64,000 bases of DNA. Source: Streptomyces sp. NBC_00287 (GTDB lineage: Bacteria; Actinomycetota; Actinomycetes; Streptomycetales; Streptomycetaceae). How positions within the stretch are numbered: the first letter of the stretch is position 1; each line of letters starts with the position of its first letter. Of this stretch, positions 32,548 through 41,600 are shown one piece after another. A program made the translations under genes and the position numbers. The stretch lies in the NCBI RefSeq assembly GCF_036173105.1, contig NZ_CP108053.1:3906001-3970000 (forward strand), written 5' to 3'. The notes beneath the pieces were generated by a model. The model was given only the letters and a program-made list of their open reading frames with translations, was not told the origin of the DNA and did no database searches.

Positions 32548-34263
32548 GTGGACGCGCAAAGCCGTGGGCGGGCGGAGAACATCGATCCCGCAGACCAGTG
32601 GGTGCTCAATCCGAACACTGGCGAATACGAACTGCGACTGAGCCCATCCGCAGCGCAGTCGGCGATTCCGACCCCCCGTAGAGCCGCCTCCCGGACCGCG
32701 ACGCCGGTGCGCGCACCGCGTCCGGGACGTGAGGTTCCGCCGCCCCGCCGGCGGCGCGGTGTGCCCGAGGAGCCCCTTCCCGGGCGGCGCTCGCGGCGGC
32801 CCCAGAAGAAGACCTCCAAGGTCAAGAAGTTCCTGTTGTGGACCGGCGGCAGCATGGCGTTTCTGCTCGTCGCCACCGCGGGGGCCGGGTATCTCTACCT
32901 GGAGCACCTCAACGACAACATCGACTCCGTCCCGGACGACGGCGCCAGCACCGGTGGCTTCAACAAGGACCAGGCCATCAACATCCTGCTGATCGGCACC
33001 GACAAGCGCACCGGCTCCGGCAACGAGGGCTACGGCGACTCCGGCAGCGTCGGGCACGCCGACACCACGATCCTGCTGCATGTCTCCAAGGACCGGTCGA
33101 ACGCCACCGCGCTCAGCATTCCGCGCGACCTCATCGTCGACATCCCGGACTGTCCGACCACTCAGGAGGACGGGTCCAAGAAGGTCATCAACGGGTCGAG
33201 CGGTGTGCGCTTCAACACCAGCCTCGGGCAGGGCGGCCGTACGCCGAGCTGCACCATGCGGACCGTGACCGAGCTGACCGGGATCACCCCGGACAACTTC
33301 ATGGTCGCCGACTTCAACGCGGTCAAGACGCTGACCAGCGCGGTCGGCGGGGTCGAGGTGTGTCTGGCCAAGGACATCGACGACCCGGACTCGCATCTGA
33401 AGCTGTCCAAGGGCACGCACACCATCGAGGGCGAGGAGGCGCTGGCGTTTCTGCGCACCCGGCACTCCGTGGGCTTCGGCGGCGACCTGAGCCGGATCGG
33501 GCTGCAACAGCAGTTCCTGAGCTCGCTGATGCGCAAGCTGAAGTCCAACGACACGCTCTCCAGCCCGACGAAGATGGTGAAGCTGGCGGAGGCGGGCACC
33601 AAGGCGCTCACCGTCGACTCCCAGCTCGACAGCATCGGCAAGCTGAAGGACCTGGGTCTGGAGCTGGGCAAGCTCAACACCAAGAACCTGACGTTCACCA
33701 CGGTGCCCGTGATCGACAACCCGGCCGAGACGGTGAAGTCGACCGTTGTCGTCAACGAGTCGACGGCCCCCGAGGTCTTCGACATGATCAAGAACGATGT
33801 GTCGTTCACCGAGGTCAAGGCGCAGAAGAAGAAGGAAGCAGCCGCCGTCGCCGCCCGCCTGAAGGGCACCAAGGCCGACGCCTCCGAGGTGCGCGTCCGC
33901 ATCCTCAACGGCGGCGCGGAGTCCGGCAGCGCCCAGCAGCAACTCGCCTGGCTCCAGACCGAGGCGGGCGTCACCAAGTCCGAGAACGCGGGCAACGCGG
34001 ACGCGGAACAGGCCAAGACAACCCTTGAATACGCGCCCGAACAGGCCGCTGAGGCACGGCGGTTGGCGGACATCATGGGTCTTTCCGGGTCGGCCATGAA
34101 ACCCGGCGAGAGTGTCACCAACTCCCAGGGCCTGCCCACGATGACGCTGATCCTGGGCAAGGACTTCAAGGGAGCGGGTGTGAAGCTCACCGGGTCGTCG
34201 TCGGGGAAGACCCCCGAGGGCGTCGACAAGTCCACCGCGGATCAGGTCGAGTGCGCCAAGTGA
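32548..34263 (+). CDS. LCP-family phosphotransferase 2 with LytR_C domain
   Basis: 571 residues from GTG 32548 (upstream GGAGG). A cytoplasmic, Arg/Pro-rich N-terminus starts with ENIDPADQWVLNPNTGEYEL. One membrane helix (FLLWTGGSMAFLLVATAGAGYLY) precedes the LCP domain (NILLIGTDKRTG, ADTTILLHVSKD, ALSIPRDLIVDIP, AFLRTRHSVGFGGDLSRI). A C-terminal LytR_C domain (VRVRILNGGAESGSAQQQL) follows. It is the close paralogue of the next gene; the pair arose by tandem duplication. The NTGEYEL N-terminal motif is shared only between these two. Confidence 0.93.
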   Translation: MDAQSRGRAENIDPADQWVLNPNTGEYELRLSPSAAQSAIPTPRRAASRTATPVRAPRPGREVPPPRRRRGVPEEPLPGRRSRRPQKKTSKVKKFLLWTGGSMAFLLVATAGAGYLYLEHLNDNIDSVPDDGASTGGFNKDQAINILLIGTDKRTGSGNEGYGDSGSVGHADTTILLHVSKDRSNATALSIPRDLIVDIPDCPTTQEDGSKKVINGSSGVRFNTSLGQGGRTPSCTMRTVTELTGITPDNFMVADFNAVKTLTSAVGGVEVCLAKDIDDPDSHLKLSKGTHTIEGEEALAFLRTRHSVGFGGDLSRIGLQQQFLSSLMRKLKSNDTLSSPTKMVKLAEAGTKALTVDSQLDSIGKLKDLGLELGKLNTKNLTFTTVPVIDNPAETVKSTVVVNESTAPEVFDMIKNDVSFTEVKAQKKKEAAAVAARLKGTKADASEVRVRILNGGAESGSAQQQLAWLQTEAGVTKSENAGNADAEQAKTTLEYAPEQAAEARRLADIMGLSGSAMKPGESVTNSQGLPTMTLILGKDFKGAGVKLTGSSSGKTPEGVDKSTADQVECAK

Positions 34264-34290
34264 CCGGATGCGTCTAGCAATTGCGGGGAA

Positions 34291-34395
34291 TTGACCGGTT
34301 GTAGGGACACCTCATTCGGTTGTACGCACGTGGAATTTCTCACCGACGTCGCTCGACGCCGAAGTGTGCGGATAGTGTGAGCGATCCGGTGCATC
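34291..34395 (+). promoter_or_regulatory. Conserved upstream block of LCP gene 3 (duplicate of block at 32375)
   Basis: TTGACC (34291), ACGTGGAATTTCTCAC (34328 onward), GTCGCTC (34349) and GCGGATAGTGTGAGCGA (34368-34384) repeat the order found ahead of LCP gene 2, with a longer spacer between the first two. TAGTGT lies at 34373-34378. Confidence 0.45.
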
Positions 34396-34450
34396 GGGCC
34401 GCGTGGCGAAGTCCCGCGCGGCGCCTTCCCGACGGAGGATTCGGACAACC

Positions 34451-36172
34451 GTGGACGCAGGCCGTGGGCGGTCGGAGAACATCGACCCCGCAGACCAATG
34501 GGTACTCAATCCGAACACCGGCGAATACGAACTGCGACTGAGCCCTTCCGCACCGCAGTCGCCGAGGTCACCGCAGTCGCCCGTCCCCGGTCCGCGCAGA
34601 CGTCCCGCGCCCGGTCCGGACGCAGGCACCGCCAGACCCACGGCCGTACCCGGCCGCCAGGTGCCGCCGCAGCGCAGACGTCGGGCCGAGCCCGAGGAGC
34701 CGCCGGGGCGGCGCGGGCGCAGGCCCGGCAAGTCGAAGGCGAAGAAGGCGCTGCTGTGGACCGGCGGCACGATGGCGTTCGTGCTCCTCGCCGCCGCCAC
34801 CGGCGGCTACCTCTACCTCAAGCACCTCGAGGGCAACGTCGACACGATCGACGTCGGTGACGCGGGCGCGAGCAGCTTCAAGAAGGACGAGGCCTTCAAC
34901 ATCCTGATCATCGGCACCGACAAGCGCACCGGTGCGGGCAATGAGGGCTACGGCGACAAGGGCAGCACCGGCCACGCCGACACCACGATCCTGCTGCATG
35001 TCGCCAAGGACCGGTCGAACGCGACCGCGCTCAGCATTCCGCGCGATCTCATCGTCGACATCCCAGAGTGCGATGCGACGTTGGAGGACGGCACCAAGGA
35101 GCCCGTCTCCGGGAATCAGGGCGTCCGCTTCAATCGCAGTCTCGGGGAGAGCGGCCGGGACCCCGGCTGCACCATGCGCACGGTCAAGGAGTTCAGCGGC
35201 ATCCAGGTCGACCACTTCATGATGGCCGACTTCAACGCCGTGAAGACGCTGACGACGGCCGTGGACGGGGTCGACATCTGTCTGGAGCACGCCGTCAACG
35301 ACGACGACTCCAAACTGAATCTGCCCGAGGGCGAGTCGACGGTGGAGGGCGAGGAAGCGCTCGCCTTCCTTCGTACCCGCAAGAGCTTCGGCAACAGCGG
35401 TGACCTGGACCGGATCAAGGCGCAGCAGCAGTTCCTGGGCTCGCTGATGCGCAAGATGTCCTCCAGCGACACCCTCACCAGCCCGACGAAGCTGCTGAAG
35501 CTGGCCGAGGCGGCCACCGAGGCGCTGACCGTGGACAAGGCCATAGGGAAGGTGGGCACGCTCAAGGACCTGGCCCTGGAGCTGAAGAAGGTGCCGACGA
35601 AGAACATCACCTTCACCACGGTCCCGGTGAAGGACAATCCGGCCGAGGTCGTGAAGGCGACGGTCGTCGTCAACGAGACGGCGCCCCAGGTCTTCGACAT
35701 GATCAAGAACGATGTGTCGTTCACCGAGGTCAAGGCGCAGGAGAAGAAGGAGAAGGCCGCCGTCGCCGCCCGCCTGAAGGGCACCAAGGCCGACGCCTCC
35801 GAGGTGCGCGTCCGCATCCTCAACGGCGGCGCGGAATCCGGCAGCGCCCAGGACCAGCTCACATATCTCCAGACGCAGGCGGGCGTGAGCAAGTCCGAGA
35901 ACGCGGGCAACGCGGACGCGGAACAGGCGAAGACGACCCTTGAGTACGCTCCTGACCAGGCAGATCAGGCGCGCCGGCTGGCGGACATCATGGGTCTGTC
36001 CGGCTCCGCGCTCAAGCCCGGCGAGAGCGAGCTCAACGCTCAGGGTCTGCCGACGATGACATTGATCCTGGGCAAGGACTTCAAGGGGGCGGGCGTGAAG
36101 CTCAACGCCTCCTCGGTGAAGACGCCGGACGTGGAGAAATCGACGGCTGACAAGGTTGAGTGCTCCGGTTGA
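34451..36172 (+). CDS. LCP-family phosphotransferase 3 with LytR_C domain
   Basis: 573 residues from GTG 34451; the ribosome site and surrounding bases (GACGGAGGATTCGGACAACC then GTG) are identical to those of LCP gene 2. Domains are the same: N-terminal ENIDPADQWVLNPNTGEYEL, a membrane helix, an LCP core (NILIIGTDKRTGAGNEGYGD, LSIPRDLIVDIPEC, FLRTRKSFGNSGDLDRI) and LytR_C. Long stretches near the 3' end (about 35690-35840) match gene 2 almost base for base while other parts differ, which suggests gene conversion. An upstream in-frame GTG at 34403 is not preferred. Confidence 0.93.
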   Translation: MDAGRGRSENIDPADQWVLNPNTGEYELRLSPSAPQSPRSPQSPVPGPRRRPAPGPDAGTARPTAVPGRQVPPQRRRRAEPEEPPGRRGRRPGKSKAKKALLWTGGTMAFVLLAAATGGYLYLKHLEGNVDTIDVGDAGASSFKKDEAFNILIIGTDKRTGAGNEGYGDKGSTGHADTTILLHVAKDRSNATALSIPRDLIVDIPECDATLEDGTKEPVSGNQGVRFNRSLGESGRDPGCTMRTVKEFSGIQVDHFMMADFNAVKTLTTAVDGVDICLEHAVNDDDSKLNLPEGESTVEGEEALAFLRTRKSFGNSGDLDRIKAQQQFLGSLMRKMSSSDTLTSPTKLLKLAEAATEALTVDKAIGKVGTLKDLALELKKVPTKNITFTTVPVKDNPAEVVKATVVVNETAPQVFDMIKNDVSFTEVKAQEKKEKAAVAARLKGTKADASEVRVRILNGGAESGSAQDQLTYLQTQAGVSKSENAGNADAEQAKTTLEYAPDQADQARRLADIMGLSGSALKPGESELNAQGLPTMTLILGKDFKGAGVKLNASSVKTPDVEKSTADKVECSG

Positions 36173-36189
36173 GCCACTGAGGCGACCTG

Positions 36190-36231
36190 ACGGGCCTGTC
36201 GAACGTCTGACATGACGTACGACAGGCCCGT
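36190..36231 (+). terminator. Terminator after LCP gene 3
   Basis: A perfect 12-base stem ACGGGCCTGTCG (36190-36201) and CGACAGGCCCGT (36220-36231) lies 17 bases beyond the stop. The ATG at 36235 falls immediately after it, which argues against that codon being the next gene's start. Confidence 0.85.
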
Positions 36232-36285
36232 TCCATGGCGCGCGGGTGGGGCGGTTCGACCGGCAAGGGTGGGGAGGACGGGGAA

Positions 36286-37851
36286 GTGACGCAGAGCAGT
36301 GTGCGGGAGGCCGAGCCAGCCGCCGAAGCAGGGGGCGGGGAGGGGCGGGGCGGGCACCGCAGAGGGGGCCCGAGGCGTGGGCGGCGGATCATGAAATGGT
36401 CCGCGACCGTCCTCACCGTCCTGATAGTCGGCACGGCCGGCGCCGGGTATCTCTACTACCGGCATCTGAACGGCAACATCAAGCACGACGACCTGAACCT
36501 GGGGGACAGCAAGGTCGCCAAGCCGACGCCGAACGCCGCCGGGCAGACCCCGCTGAACATCCTGCTCATCGGCTCGGACGCGCGGGACACCAAGGAGAAC
36601 CAGAAGCTCGGCGGCGCCAAGGAGACCTTCGGTACGCCGCCGCGGGCGGATGTGCAGATGCTGCTGCACCTGTCGGCCGACCGCTCCAACATGTCGGTCA
36701 TCAGCATGCCCCGCGACACCCTCGTACAGATCCCCAAGTGCACCGATCCGGACGACGACGAGGTGTACCCGGCGAGCAACGGGCGGGTGGCGACCAACCA
36801 GAGCCTGAGGCACGGCGGTCCGGGCTGCACGGTGGCCACCTGGCAGGAGCTCACCGGCATCCACATCGACCACTTCATCATGGTCGACTTCGCGGGCGTG
36901 GTGTCGATGGCGGACGCCATAGGCGGCGTCCCGGTGTGCGTGGACGCCAACATCGAGTCCCGCGACAGCCAGGGCCACGGCTCCGGTCTGAAGCTGGAGG
37001 AGGGCACGCACCCGGTCAAGGGCGAGCAGGCCCTCCAGTGGCTGCGCACCCGCTACGGCTTCGAGGACGGCAGCGACCTCGCCCGCGCCAAGGCTCAGCA
37101 CATGTACATGAGTTCGATGGTCCGGCAGCTGCGCGAGAACGCCACCCTCAGCAACCCGCTGAAGCTGCGCCGGCTCGCCGAGGAGGCCACCGACGCGCTC
37201 ACGGTCGACCCCGGTCTGGACGACGTCAAGAAGCTCTTCGACCTCAGCAACGAGCTGCGGAAGGTGAAGCCGGAGCGCATCACCATGGCCACGATGCCGA
37301 ACCGGTACGTGGGCGCGCAGGTGGAGCCCACCGAGGACGCCGAGCAGTTGTTCCGGCTGGTGCGTGAGGACATCGCGCTGGACGGCAAGGGCAAGAAGAA
37401 GGCGAAGACCGAGGAGAAGGTCTCCGACGATCCGGCGGCGGCCGATGGCGAGATCGCTGTCCAGGTCCAGAACGGCACCAGCAGCGACACCCTGGGCGCG
37501 GTCAGTGGGCGGGCGAACACGGTGACCGGGCTGCTCCAGGAGGAGGGCTTCACACAGGCGGTCGCCGACCAGTCGACACTCCTCAGCGAGGACCGTACCC
37601 TCGTCCGCTACCCGAGCGCGGACCTGGAGGGCGACGCCCAGCGGGTCGCCAAGTCCCTGGGGATCCCGCTGAGTTCGGTGAAGCGCTCCACGGAGGTCAC
37701 CGGCGTGACGCTCGTCGTCGGCGCGGACTGGCGCGAGGGTACGGCGTACCGGGCACCGAAGCAGGACGACAAGATGCCCGACGCCGACAAGGCCCTCAAC
37801 GGCGCCGACGAGGAGGCCTGTATGCACGTGAACCCGGCCTTCACGTTCTAG
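36286..37851 (+). CDS. LCP-family phosphotransferase 4 with LytR_C domain
   Basis: 521 residues from GTG 36286 (GGAGG eight bases upstream). A charged N-terminus, one membrane helix (WSATVLTVLIVGTAGAGYLYY) and an LCP core follow (NILLIGSDARDTKEN, ADVQMLLHLSADRSN, VISMPRDTLVQIPKC, IDHFIMVDFAGVVSMADAIGG, WLRTRYGFEDGSDL). A LytR_C-like end carries IAVQVQNGTSSDTLGAVSGRA. The usual RxxRQQxF segment reads RAKAQHMYMSSM, so this member diverges at a conserved spot near the active site. It is more distant from genes 2 and 3 than they are from each other. Confidence 0.92.
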   Translation: MTQSSVREAEPAAEAGGGEGRGGHRRGGPRRGRRIMKWSATVLTVLIVGTAGAGYLYYRHLNGNIKHDDLNLGDSKVAKPTPNAAGQTPLNILLIGSDARDTKENQKLGGAKETFGTPPRADVQMLLHLSADRSNMSVISMPRDTLVQIPKCTDPDDDEVYPASNGRVATNQSLRHGGPGCTVATWQELTGIHIDHFIMVDFAGVVSMADAIGGVPVCVDANIESRDSQGHGSGLKLEEGTHPVKGEQALQWLRTRYGFEDGSDLARAKAQHMYMSSMVRQLRENATLSNPLKLRRLAEEATDALTVDPGLDDVKKLFDLSNELRKVKPERITMATMPNRYVGAQVEPTEDAEQLFRLVREDIALDGKGKKKAKTEEKVSDDPAAADGEIAVQVQNGTSSDTLGAVSGRANTVTGLLQEEGFTQAVADQSTLLSEDRTLVRYPSADLEGDAQRVAKSLGIPLSSVKRSTEVTGVTLVVGADWREGTAYRAPKQDDKMPDADKALNGADEEACMHVNPAFTF

Positions 37852-37860
37852 GCCGGGTTC
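37830..37860 (+). terminator. Terminator overlapping the LCP gene 4 stop
   Basis: GAACCCGGCC (37830-37839) and GGCCGGGTTC (37851-37860) form a perfect 10-base stem whose loop contains the last codons and most of the stop codon of LCP gene 4. Confidence 0.75.
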
Positions 37861-37867
37861 GGGGCGG

Positions 37868-37905
37868 CCGTGCTCAGTGACCGACGTTGTCGCCACTGAG
37901 CACGG
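37868..37905 (-). terminator. Terminator overlapping the GT2 gene stop
   Basis: CCGTGCTCAGTG (37868-37879) and CACTGAGCACGG (37894-37905) form a perfect 12-base stem. The stop codon of the minus-strand glycosyltransferase lies inside it. Confidence 0.75.
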
Positions 37906-38914
37906 CGGGGCGCCGGGAGGCGATCACCTTGCGGGCCAGCGCGCGCGGGCTGGTCAAAAAGCCCCAGCCCCAGGACATGTGCATGGTGGCGAGGGCGACC
38001 GGGATCTGGAGGCGCGCCTTCAGCGGCAGCCGCTTGCCCGCCGGGACCGACCCGAGGACGATCGCCGCGAGATAGCCGCCGGGGATCAGGAGGCCGAGCG
38101 GCGTCAGGGCCGCGCCCACCACCAGGCCCGCGGCGATGGCGAGGACCGCCGTCGGCGGGGCGAGGTAGCGCAGGTTGATGGAGCCCTCGTGGTAGCGGGC
38201 GACGACATGCCGCCAGCGGCCGTAGTCCTTGTACTGCTTGGCCAGGGCCTTCACGCTCGGCCTCGGGCGGTACGACACCTTCAGCTCGGGCGAGAACCAG
38301 ATCAGCCCGCCGGCCTCGCGGATCCGGAAGTTCAGCTCCCAGTCCTGGGCGCGGATGAACTCCTCGTTGTAGCCGCCCTGCTGCTCCAGGGCCTCGCGGC
38401 GGAAGACACCGAGGTAGACGGTCTCGGCGGGGCCCGCCTGTCCTCCCGTATGGAAGACGGCGTTGCCCACCCCGATCTTCGAGGTCATCGCGGCGGCGAC
38501 GGCGTGCTCCCAGTCGTTCTCGCCCTCGGCGTGCATGATGCCGCCGACGTTCTGCGCGCCGGTCTCCTCCAGGAGGCGGACGGCGGTGGCGATGTAGTTC
38601 GGCGAGAGCATGCCGTGGCCGTCGACGCGGACGACGATCGGATGGCGGGAGGCCTTGATCGCGGCGTTGAGGGCAGCGGGAGTGCGGCCGGTCGGGTTCG
38701 GGACGGTGTGGATGCGCGCGTCTTCGGCGACGAGCCGGGCCGCGATCTCGTCCGTACGGTCCGTGGACGGACCGAGGGCGATCACGACCTCCATCTCGCC
38801 GGCGTACTCCTGCGCGAGGATCGCTTGGACTGCTCCGCGCAGATGCCGCTCCTCATTGAGGACGGGCATGATGACGGACACGGCGGGGAGCTGCACGTCG
38901 GACTTGGCGTTCAT
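37874..38914 (-). CDS. Family 2 glycosyltransferase (ExoA/succinoglycan-type)
   Basis: A 346-residue protein with a GT-A domain (VSVIMPVLNEERHLRGAVQA, VVIALGPSTDRTDEI, VVRVDGHGMLSPNYI as the DxD region, FIRAQDWELNFRIREAGG). Two to three C-terminal membrane helices follow (AVLAIAAGLVVGAALTPLGLL). It probably adds a sugar to a lipid-linked carrier at the inner face of the membrane. It lies among LCP ligases that could transfer the finished polymer to the wall. It is convergent with LCP gene 4 and divergent from LCP gene 5. Confidence 0.9.
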   Translation of the reverse strand: MNAKSDVQLPAVSVIMPVLNEERHLRGAVQAILAQEYAGEMEVVIALGPSTDRTDEIAARLVAEDARIHTVPNPTGRTPAALNAAIKASRHPIVVRVDGHGMLSPNYIATAVRLLEETGAQNVGGIMHAEGENDWEHAVAAAMTSKIGVGNAVFHTGGQAGPAETVYLGVFRREALEQQGGYNEEFIRAQDWELNFRIREAGGLIWFSPELKVSYRPRPSVKALAKQYKDYGRWRHVVARYHEGSINLRYLAPPTAVLAIAAGLVVGAALTPLGLLIPGGYLAAIVLGSVPAGKRLPLKARLQIPVALATMHMSWGWGFLTSPRALARKVIASRRPAVLSGDNVGH

Positions 38915-39041
38915 AGGGGCCTCACGTTACCGCGAACGGGGGACACCGGTGCGCCCCGCCCGGGGCGGTGCACCGGGTCACAGATCGTATGGGCCTACGG
39001 TGCTCAAGATCCCACGTACGGCCCTCGCGGAGGTGTCCCCC

Positions 39042-40487
39042 ATGCCCACGCCGCCCCGCTCTCCTTCCAGACCGCCGCAGCGGCGCCCACGTCCCCCCGT
39101 ACGGCGGAAAAAGCCGCGCTGGGCCATGCGGGCGGTGACGACGCTGTCCGTGGTGGTGCTGGCGTCCGCCGGGATCGGGCACGCGGTGATCACCAGCCTG
39201 GACGCGGACATCGCGCGCGTCGACCCCTTCAAGGACATGAAGAACCGGCCGCAGGCCGGGCACGGGATGAATGTGCTGCTGGTCGGCACGGACGGCCGGG
39301 ACCGGATCTCCGAGGCCGAGCGGCGCAAGTACCGGCTCGGCGGGGCGCCCTGTCACTGCACCGACACGATCATGATCGTGCATATCTCGGAGGACCGGGA
39401 GCGGGCGAGTGTGGTGAGCCTGCCGCGGGACTCGTACGCGATGACGCCGGCGCATGTCGACGGGACGAGTGGTGAGCGGCATCACGGTCATCCGGTCAAG
39501 CTGAACGCCGCGTACGCGGAGGGCGGGCCGCAGCTGACGGTGCGGACGGTGGAGGCCATGACCCGGGTGAAGATCGACCACTATCTGGAGGTCGACTTCA
39601 CCAGCTTCATGAAGACGGTGGATGTGCTGGGCGGGGTGAAGGTCTGTGCGGCCGAGCCGCTGAAGGACTCGTACACCGGGCTGGATCTCCCGGCGGGCAC
39701 GCACGCGCTGAACGGCGGGCAGGCGCTCCAGTACGTCCGCGCACGCCATGTCGACGGCGCGTCCGACCTGGGCCGGATGCAGCGGCAGCAGCGCTTTCTG
39801 GCGGCGCTGGTGGAGCGGGCGACCTCGTCCGGGATCCTGCTGAACCCGATGAAGTTCCGGGATGTGACCCGGGCGGTACTGGGATCGGTGCGGGCGGACA
39901 AGGGCTTCGGCACGGATGAGCTGCTGGCCCTCGGCCGGGCGATGCGGAACTTCTCCCCCTCCTCGTCGGAGTTCACAACGGTGCCGATCGGGCGGATGGG
40001 ATACGTCGTGAAGGGCGTCGGGTCGACGCTGAAGTGGGACCCCGCGAAGTCGTCCCGGCTCTTCGCCGCCCTGCGCGAGGACAAGCCGCTGGCCGCGCAC
40101 CGGCCGCGGAGCGAGGCGCTGAAGGTGGAGGTGGCACCGCAGCAGATCCGGGTGCAGGTGGAGAACGGGACGGGGACGGAGGGTCTGGGCAAGCGGGTGG
40201 ACGCGGCGTTGGCGGCGACCGGGTTCCGGACCAGTCGGATGCCGGTGAACGCGGCGGAGCGGACCGTGCGGCGGACGGTGGTGGCGTACGACCCCCGCTG
40301 GGACCGCTCGGCGAAATCGCTGGCCGCCGCCCTGCCCGGGAGTGAGCTGCGGGCGGTGAAGGGGCTGGGGGCGACGCTGAAGGTGATCGCGGGGGCGGAC
40401 TTCGAGCGGGTACGAAAGGTGCGGGCGACCGATCCTTCGCAGGGGGAGTCCGGGGTGGTGCGGGGCGACGAGGTGGTCTGCAAGTAG
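39042..40487 (+). CDS. LCP-family phosphotransferase 5 with LytR_C domain
   Basis: 481 residues from ATG 39042 (GGAGG eight bases upstream); the longer frame through the promoter is not used. The N-terminus is a Pro/Arg-rich tail, then one membrane helix (VTTLSVVVLASAGIGHAVI). The LCP core has NVLLVGTDGRDRISEAERR, CTDTIMIVHISEDRERA, VVSLPRDSYAMTP, IDHYLEVDFTSFMKTVDVLGG, YVRARHVDGASDLGRM and QRQQRFLAALVERA. A LytR_C domain (IRVQVENGTGTEGLGKRVD) ends it. An internal CxC (APCHCTD) is a small oddity. Confidence 0.92.
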   Translation: MPTPPRSPSRPPQRRPRPPVRRKKPRWAMRAVTTLSVVVLASAGIGHAVITSLDADIARVDPFKDMKNRPQAGHGMNVLLVGTDGRDRISEAERRKYRLGGAPCHCTDTIMIVHISEDRERASVVSLPRDSYAMTPAHVDGTSGERHHGHPVKLNAAYAEGGPQLTVRTVEAMTRVKIDHYLEVDFTSFMKTVDVLGGVKVCAAEPLKDSYTGLDLPAGTHALNGGQALQYVRARHVDGASDLGRMQRQQRFLAALVERATSSGILLNPMKFRDVTRAVLGSVRADKGFGTDELLALGRAMRNFSPSSSEFTTVPIGRMGYVVKGVGSTLKWDPAKSSRLFAALREDKPLAAHRPRSEALKVEVAPQQIRVQVENGTGTEGLGKRVDAALAATGFRTSRMPVNAAERTVRRTVVAYDPRWDRSAKSLAAALPGSELRAVKGLGATLKVIAGADFERVRKVRATDPSQGESGVVRGDEVVCK

Positions 40488-40604
40488 GCGGTGCCCACGG
40501 ACCGCCCAATTCCTGGACCTTGGTCAAGTTCCCGCCAAACCGGCCGAGTTGTGCCTAGGTTTGGTGCGCATCCCGACCGCTTGTGTCCGAAGGAGACCGC
40601 CCTC

Positions 40605-41435
40605 ATGTCCGACCTCACCACGCCATCGCCCGACGACGAGGGCGTGGCCCGCACCGCACGGCTGCGCACCGACGTCTCCCACTCGGCGCGGATCTGGAAC
40701 TACTGGCTGGGCGGCAAGGACCACTACCCGGTGGACGAGGAGGTCGGCGACCAGATCCTGTCGTTCGTGCCGGCCCTGCCCCGCTCGGCCGTCGCCGACC
40801 GCCGCTTCCTGGCCCGCGCGGTGCGCCACCTCGCCGGGGAGGCGGGCATACGCCAGTTCCTGGACATAGGCACCGGCCTGCCCACCGCCGACAACACCCA
40901 CGAGGTGGCCCAGCGGGTGGACCCGACCTGCCGGATCGTCTACGTCGACAACGACCCGCTCGTCCTCACCCACGCGCACGCCCTGCTCACCAGCGCACCC
41001 GAGGGCGCCACCGACTACATCGAGGCCGACGTCCACGACCCGGACGCGATCCTCGCGGGCGCCGCCCGCACCCTGGACCTCACCCAGCCCGTCGCCATCA
41101 CCATGCTGGGCATCCTGAACTTCGTCCTGGACACCGACGAGGCCGCCGCCGTGGTCCGCCGTCTCCTCGAGGGCGTCCCCGCCGGCAGCTACCTGGTCGT
41201 CTCCCACCCCACCACCGAGGTGGACGGCGAGGCGATGAAGACGGCGGTGGAGTACTGGAACGGCCAGGGCTCGGCCCCCATGACCCTGCGCAGCCACGAC
41301 GATCTGGTCCGCATCTTCGAGGGCGTCGAGGTCCTCGAGCCCGGCATCGTCTCCTGCTCCCGCTGGCGCCCCGACAGCGCGGAGCCGGAGGCCGTCGAGG
41401 TCACCCACTTCGGGGGCGTGGGCCGCAAGCGCTGA
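40605..41435 (+). CDS. S-adenosyl-L-methionine-dependent methyltransferase (PF04672 type)
   Basis: A 276-residue protein of the actinobacterial SAM methyltransferase family. The start region SARIWNYWLGGKDHYPVDEEVGDQIL is diagnostic, with the SAM-binding motif FLDIGTGLPTADNTHEVAQ and YVDNDPLVLTHAHALL. It starts at ATG 40605 after AAGGAG. Substrates are unknown; the family is strongly expanded in Streptomyces. It stands alone between LCP gene 5 and the subtilase gene. Confidence 0.92.
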   Translation: MSDLTTPSPDDEGVARTARLRTDVSHSARIWNYWLGGKDHYPVDEEVGDQILSFVPALPRSAVADRRFLARAVRHLAGEAGIRQFLDIGTGLPTADNTHEVAQRVDPTCRIVYVDNDPLVLTHAHALLTSAPEGATDYIEADVHDPDAILAGAARTLDLTQPVAITMLGILNFVLDTDEAAAVVRRLLEGVPAGSYLVVSHPTTEVDGEAMKTAVEYWNGQGSAPMTLRSHDDLVRIFEGVEVLEPGIVSCSRWRPDSAEPEAVEVTHFGGVGRKR

Positions 41436-41600
41436 CGCTACGCCGCGGCCGCTCTGTTCCATCGGGCGCAAGGCGTATCTCGTGCGCCTTCCCGGACGCG
41501 GCCCTAGGCGGCCCGTGCGGGCAGGAGGAGGGTGGTCCCGCACGGTCGCCGTCGGCGGACCGCCCCGGCGACACCTCACGAGCGCCAACGGGGGCACCAC

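Noticed and set aside
36235..36285. ATG 36235 as start of LCP gene 4
   Set aside because: It lies three bases after a 12-bp terminator stem. The GTG at 36286 has a ribosome site at the right distance and still leaves a complete N-terminus.
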